Shown here piece by piece: positions 62,401 through 64,000 of a DNA stretch of 64,000 bases. Location of the stretch: contig JAPFFF010000009.1 of the NCBI GenBank assembly GCA_039105265.1, forward strand, positions 3,658,001 to 3,722,000. Reading direction: 5' to 3'. Source of the DNA: Tritrichomonas musculus. Taxonomy: Eukaryota > Parabasalia > Tritrichomonadida > Tritrichomonadidae. The notes beneath the pieces were generated by a model that was given only the letters and a program-made list of their open reading frames with translations, searched no databases and was not told the DNA's origin. The stretch's first letter is position 1. Each line of letters opens with the position of its first letter. The position numbers and the translations under genes are program-made.

Positions 62401-62954
62401 AACCAAAGAGAGTCGTGTTAGGATTAGTTCAAATTGGTTTACGCTCAATTGTTGATATTGATGATGCTGAAGTTGTTGCTCGTGATGCAATCTTTGAAGT
62501 CTTTTATAATTCTACTCAAGACTCAAACATTCCAGTTCCAATTCATATATCAGAAAAAGTCGTCGATTTATCAAATGCAATTATAAGAATGAACCAAGCA
62601 TCACGTGACGCTTATTTCCAAGAAACTGATTTGTTCACACTCGCTGAATTTGAATCAGATAATGTGAATAAGAGTATGGAAAAATGCAATGAAGTTAAAT
62701 ACGAGAAAGGAGGCTCTGATTATGGAGAGGCTTCTTGTGAACCAGATGGTAAAAATAATGCTAAACTCGTTGCTAGAAAAACAACTAGCAACAAGCCTAA
62801 GGATAAGGGATTAAGTGCTGGTGCTATTGCAGGCATTGTCATTGCATGCGTTGTTGTTGCTGCTGCAATTATCGCCCTTCTTGTTTATTTCTTGGCTATC
62901 AAGAAGAAGGCTAATTCAACTTCAACACAAGGCGATTCATCTATCGCCATTTAA
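56418..62954 (+). CDS. Large cysteine-rich type I surface protein with 29 tandem repeats
   Basis: 2178 residues. Signal peptide MNVLLLIIFINNIYS. About 30-1421 are 29 tandem 48-residue repeats, each with six Cys including two C..C pairs (CKQC, CVTC). About 1422-1455 is a Ser/Glu linker built of EQDSSESN repeats. About 1456-1815 is a non-identical Cys-rich region of furin/EGF-like C..C repeats like those of variant surface proteins of Giardia and trichomonads. A Pro-rich hinge (PPGPFTPPPTPPQTELP) follows, then about 290 residues of beta-rich repeats. One membrane segment lies at about 2134-2162 (AGAIAGIVIACVVVAAAI), then a short tail KKKANSTSTQGDSSIAI. So it is an exposed, membrane-anchored stalk. 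Likely roles are host or bacterial contact or antigenic display; this is inference. A hairpin follows the stop directly. Confidence 0.93.
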   Translation: MNVLLLIIFINNIYSIKFNNRREQYNKKELKAGCTEVENGGDGTCKQCGTAEGGNEGKCVTCNNDELYKPDENGVCKKTLTCEEVENGGDGTCKQCGTAEGGNEGKCVTCNNDELYKPDENGVCKKTLTCEEVENGGDGTCKQCGTAEGGNEGKCVTCNNDELYKPDENGVCKKTLTCEEVENGGDGTCKQCGTAEGENEGKCVTCNNDELYKPDENGVCKKTLTCEEVENGGDGTCKQCGTAEGENEGKCVTCNNDELYKPDENGVCKKTLTCEEVENGGDGTCKQCGTAEGGNEGKCVTCNNDELYKPDENGVCKKTLTCEEVENGGDGTCKQCGTAEGGNEGKCVTCNNDELYKPDENGVCKKTLTCEEVENGGDGTCKQCGTAEGGNEGKCVTCNNDELYKPDENGVCKKTLTCEEVENGGDGTCKQCGTAEGENEGKCVTCNNDELYKPDENGVCKKTLTCEEVENGGDGTCKQCGTAEGENEGKCVTCNNDELYKPDENGVCKKTLTCEEVENGGDGTCKQCGTAEGENEGKCVTCNNDELYKPDENGVCKKTLTCEEVENGGDGTCKQCGTAEGGNEGKCVTCNNDELYKPDENGVCKKTLTCEEVENGGDGTCKQCGTAEGENEGKCVTCNNDELYKPDENGVCKKTLTCEEVENGGDGTCKQCGTAEGGNEGKCVTCNNDELYKPDENGVCKKTLTCEEVENGGDGTCKQCGTAEGGNEGKCVTCNNDELYKPDENGVCKKTLTCEEVENGGDGTCKQCGTAEGGNEGKCVTCNNDELYKPDENGVCKKTLTCEEVENGGDGTCKQCGTAEGGNEGKCVTCNNDELYKPDENGVCKKTLTCEEVENGGDGTCKQCGTAEGENEGKCVTCNNDELYKPDENGVCKKTLTCEEVENGGDGTCKQCGTAEGGNEGKCVTCNNDELYKPDENGVCKKTLTCEEVENGGDGTCKQCGTAEGGNEGKCVTCNNDELYKPDENGVCKKTLTCEEVENGGDGTCKQCGTAEGENEGKCVTCNNDELYKPDENGVCKKTLTCEEVENGGDGTCKQCGTAEGGNEGKCVTCNNDELYKPDENGVCKKTLTCEEVENGGDGTCKQCGTAEGGNEGKCVTCNNDELYKPDENGVCKKTLTCEEVENGGDGTCKQCGTAEGGNEGKCVTCNNDELYKPDENGVCKKTLTCEEVENGGDGTCKQCGTAEGGNEGKCVTCNNDELYKPDENGVCKKTLTCEEVENGGDGTCKQCGTAEGGNEGKCVTCNNDELYKPDENGVCKKTLTCEEVENGGDGTCKQCGTAEGENEGKCVTCNNDELYKPDENGVCKKTLTCEEVENGGDGTCKQCGTAEGGNEGKCVTCNNEELYKPDENGVCKKTLTCEEVENGGDGTCKQCGTAEGGNEGKCVTCNNEELYKPDENGVCQIIKEQDSSESNEQDSSESNEQNSSESNEQDSTTSSSPQCPEGTVLSPSTNQCVVECTKGLGSNQCLSCDIQRPDKCGSCNPNSNLINGECQPLSESGCASSILHCVQCNTSNIYQCVKCEHLYGLRGGLCTYCGEGLFDDVYSPCKIACPQIENCEECVRENNELLCTSCIEGFHVGIDHKTCIADGVYDCTDKLGCLKCNETTDECIECDANGHFQLQEGSSSNRATCQCLPEYTLVENKCEKITEVPCSESQVNCTKCGQNENRCIECKFGFGLTNGKCVECEEGKYVSGTESCRPSCSSIQGCKSCSMENGNLVCDRCDDDGYIESPDKRSCINITASLYSCTDVFGCSQCLRGISGCYKCDEENHFTHSIKRDGTCVCDPEYDFFNNQCVLPPGPFTPPPTPPQTELPSELLNCPTGQNCTIYLNSEALDNNLVYTQNIPQEAPGIIVPETGPVLSLNIGDRNKPFIVDSKPKRKVTIVCPKTADLVVPKENKITVETDAPSLTISPTDNSDTVSIHKVTPSQDLTISQGTANVTLNELLVNTPLTFTGQEGGHQTTCSKVMIQRGIEFKPKRVVLGLVQIGLRSIVDIDDAEVVARDAIFEVFYNSTQDSNIPVPIHISEKVVDLSNAIIRMNQASRDAYFQETDLFTLAEFESDNVNKSMEKCNEVKYEKGGSDYGEASCEPDGKNNAKLVARKTTSNKPKDKGLSAGAIAGIVIACVVVAAAIIALLVYFLAIKKKANSTSTQGDSSIAI
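56506..60678 (+). repeat. 144-bp coding tandem array, 29 units
   Basis: Units differ at very few bases. Three versions are set by the bases after agaaggcg: A (gaaacgaagg), B (gaaatgaagg) and C (aaaatgaagg, giving Glu for Gly). Order: ABBCCABBCCCBCAABBCBBCAAAAACAB. The first unit starts differently (AGCTEVEN) and the last two have NNEEL for NNDEL, so the array edges have diverged while the centre is homogenised. Copy number in an assembly of such an array should be treated with care. Confidence 0.97.
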
Positions 62955-62976
62955 AAAAAGGTAATGTTACCTTTTT
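62955..62976 (+). terminator. Hairpin directly after the stop codon
   Basis: AAAAAGGTAA and TTACCTTTTT are perfect 10-base arms around TG, starting on the first base after the TAA stop. The TAAA at the stop also fits the trichomonad polyadenylation signal. A 3'-end or mRNA-stability role is likely, but unproven. Confidence 0.55.
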
Positions 62977-63304
62977 AGCAATATTTAATTTATTTTTTCT
63001 TTTTTAACAAAAAAATTAAAAAATGGAAACTAAAATTTTATTTAACCAATATTTTCATTAATCATTTTAAACAATACAATCTAAATCATATGAATTTTGC
63101 ATATACAACTGATTTAAATCGTAAAAATCAAATTTTTTTCATTATTATCCTTTTTCAAAATATTTACTCTGTTTTTTTATGTACATTCAATTATAAATTT
63201 TGATCTTTATTTAAAAACAGCCAAATCATTAATTAATTTTTTTCTTTAAAAAACATATATTTTTTAAGATATTGGAACAAAAAAAATTAAAACATAAAGC
63301 AAAT

Positions 63305-63485
63305 AAACGTTTTGTTTTTGAACAAAATGTTTACCAAAAAACTTAAAAAATTACGGACGATACCGCTTATTTGCAAAGAATGGGATATTTAGAAATTATT
63401 AAACATTTGAGTACATAAAAATGTTCACAAAAAGTTTATTGTCCGCAAATTTTTAGTAAACGTTCAACAAACGATTTTTGATTTG
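63305..63485. repeat. Imperfect fold-back repeat
   Basis: The left half (AACGTTTTG, TTGAAC, GTTTACCAAAAA, ACGGACGATA) is matched by the reverse complement of the right half (CGTTTG, TTGAAC, GTTTACTAAAAA, GCGGACAATA) with gaps. It may be a small old MITE. Next to it AGGTCTA and TAGACCT (63494-63530) form another inverted pair. The rest of 62977-64000 is AT-rich with nothing I recognise. Confidence 0.4.
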
Positions 63486-64000
63486 TGGATAGGTCTATTA
63501 TATTAAAAATAGTTCTGGCGGTTAGACCTTTCTTAAAAAGTGATTTTTAACTACTTTACAAATTATTTTTTAACTTTTACAAAAGTTTATATTTTACGTC
63601 TTTCAAAAAAATAACGAATTTTCGAACTTTTTGTCTCGATGAGTATTGGTATACCAAGAACATAATGCATGTATTTATTTACAAAATACTTTGCTTAAAA
63701 TAATATCTGATGTTCAGTTGTATAAATTAATTATTCAAGGAGAAATATATAAATTATTATTTTTTATGCTTTCAAATTTTCTGAATTACTATTACAATTT
63801 TTATTTGAATTTTTTTTTTTTATTTCAAAATAAAAATACTTTTGAATAGATGCTTTTTTTTTTCTATTACTTTTCCAAAATTGCATTTATTATTATTATT
63901 AATTATTAAAAAATTATTAATTAAAATTATAATATAACAACAATTTTTCTTTTGTAAAAAAAAAAACAATAAAATAATTACATACAGAAAAAAATATTAT

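Noticed and set aside
1-64000. Spliceosomal introns of the trichomonad type (GTAYGT...ACTAACACACAG)
   Set aside because: I searched by eye for the long 3' motif on both strands and found none; the frame breaks described are not bounded by such sites.

Overview
The window is very AT-rich nuclear DNA from a protist, most likely a parabasalid of the Tritrichomonas type. The evidence is long intron-free genes with the standard code, TKL and NIMA-like kinases, a kinase joined to Sel1 repeats, BspA-type (Treponema LRR) leucine-rich repeat proteins, a cysteine-rich surface protein with a trichomonad-like GAIAGIVI-type membrane anchor, and short Inr-like TCA(C/T) motifs just before some start codons. 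The species is an inference. I recognise no tRNA or rRNA, and by eye no intron.

Layout. 1-1.74 kb: a hypothetical ORF between two diverged direct repeats. 2.0-7.1 kb (minus): a TKL kinase with an acidic 9-residue repeat linker and BspA LRRs, followed at once by an LRR-only ORF; the two look like one gene split by a frame change. 7.3-11.1 kb: three non-coding elements with terminal inverted repeats, two of them with a paralogous empty site nearby. 11.35-11.53 kb (minus): a U2 snRNA gene. 11.75-12.63 kb: a metacaspase-like protein whose catalytic His position is Arg. 13.6-17.5 kb: two low-complexity proteins around a palindrome-rich spacer. 17.7-18.6 kb: another inverted-repeat element. 18.7-25.4 kb: a FAM228-like protein, a NEK kinase and a FAM184-like coiled-coil protein, possibly flagellar. 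25.5-34.0 kb: a helical-repeat protein, a FHA-RING ubiquitin ligase, a capping-enzyme-like protein lacking the key residues of both catalytic domains, and a P4 flippase.

35.7-37.2 kb holds a broken virus-like helicase fossil. 37.8-39.8 kb has two copies of one short inverted-repeat element with 8-bp target duplications. 40.4-46.5 kb is a 2027-residue kinase/Sel1/galactose-binding-like protein with two predicted membrane segments. 46.6-47.5 kb is an RCC1-like relic. 47.6-49.0 kb is a kinase with a frameshift. 50.0-52.9 kb encodes a pseudokinase-kinase tandem protein. 53.3-54.2 kb is an LRR gene fragment. 54.6-55.4 kb is a hAT-like non-autonomous element with a perfect 8-bp target duplication. 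56.4-63.0 kb encodes a type I surface protein with 29 almost identical 48-residue cysteine-rich repeats.

Themes. Signalling (five kinase genes, most with unusual architecture) and surface or LRR proteins dominate. Several genes carry degraded catalytic sites (metacaspase, capping enzyme, pseudokinase). The spacers are unusually rich in short non-coding inverted-repeat elements belonging to at least five unrelated end-sequence families.
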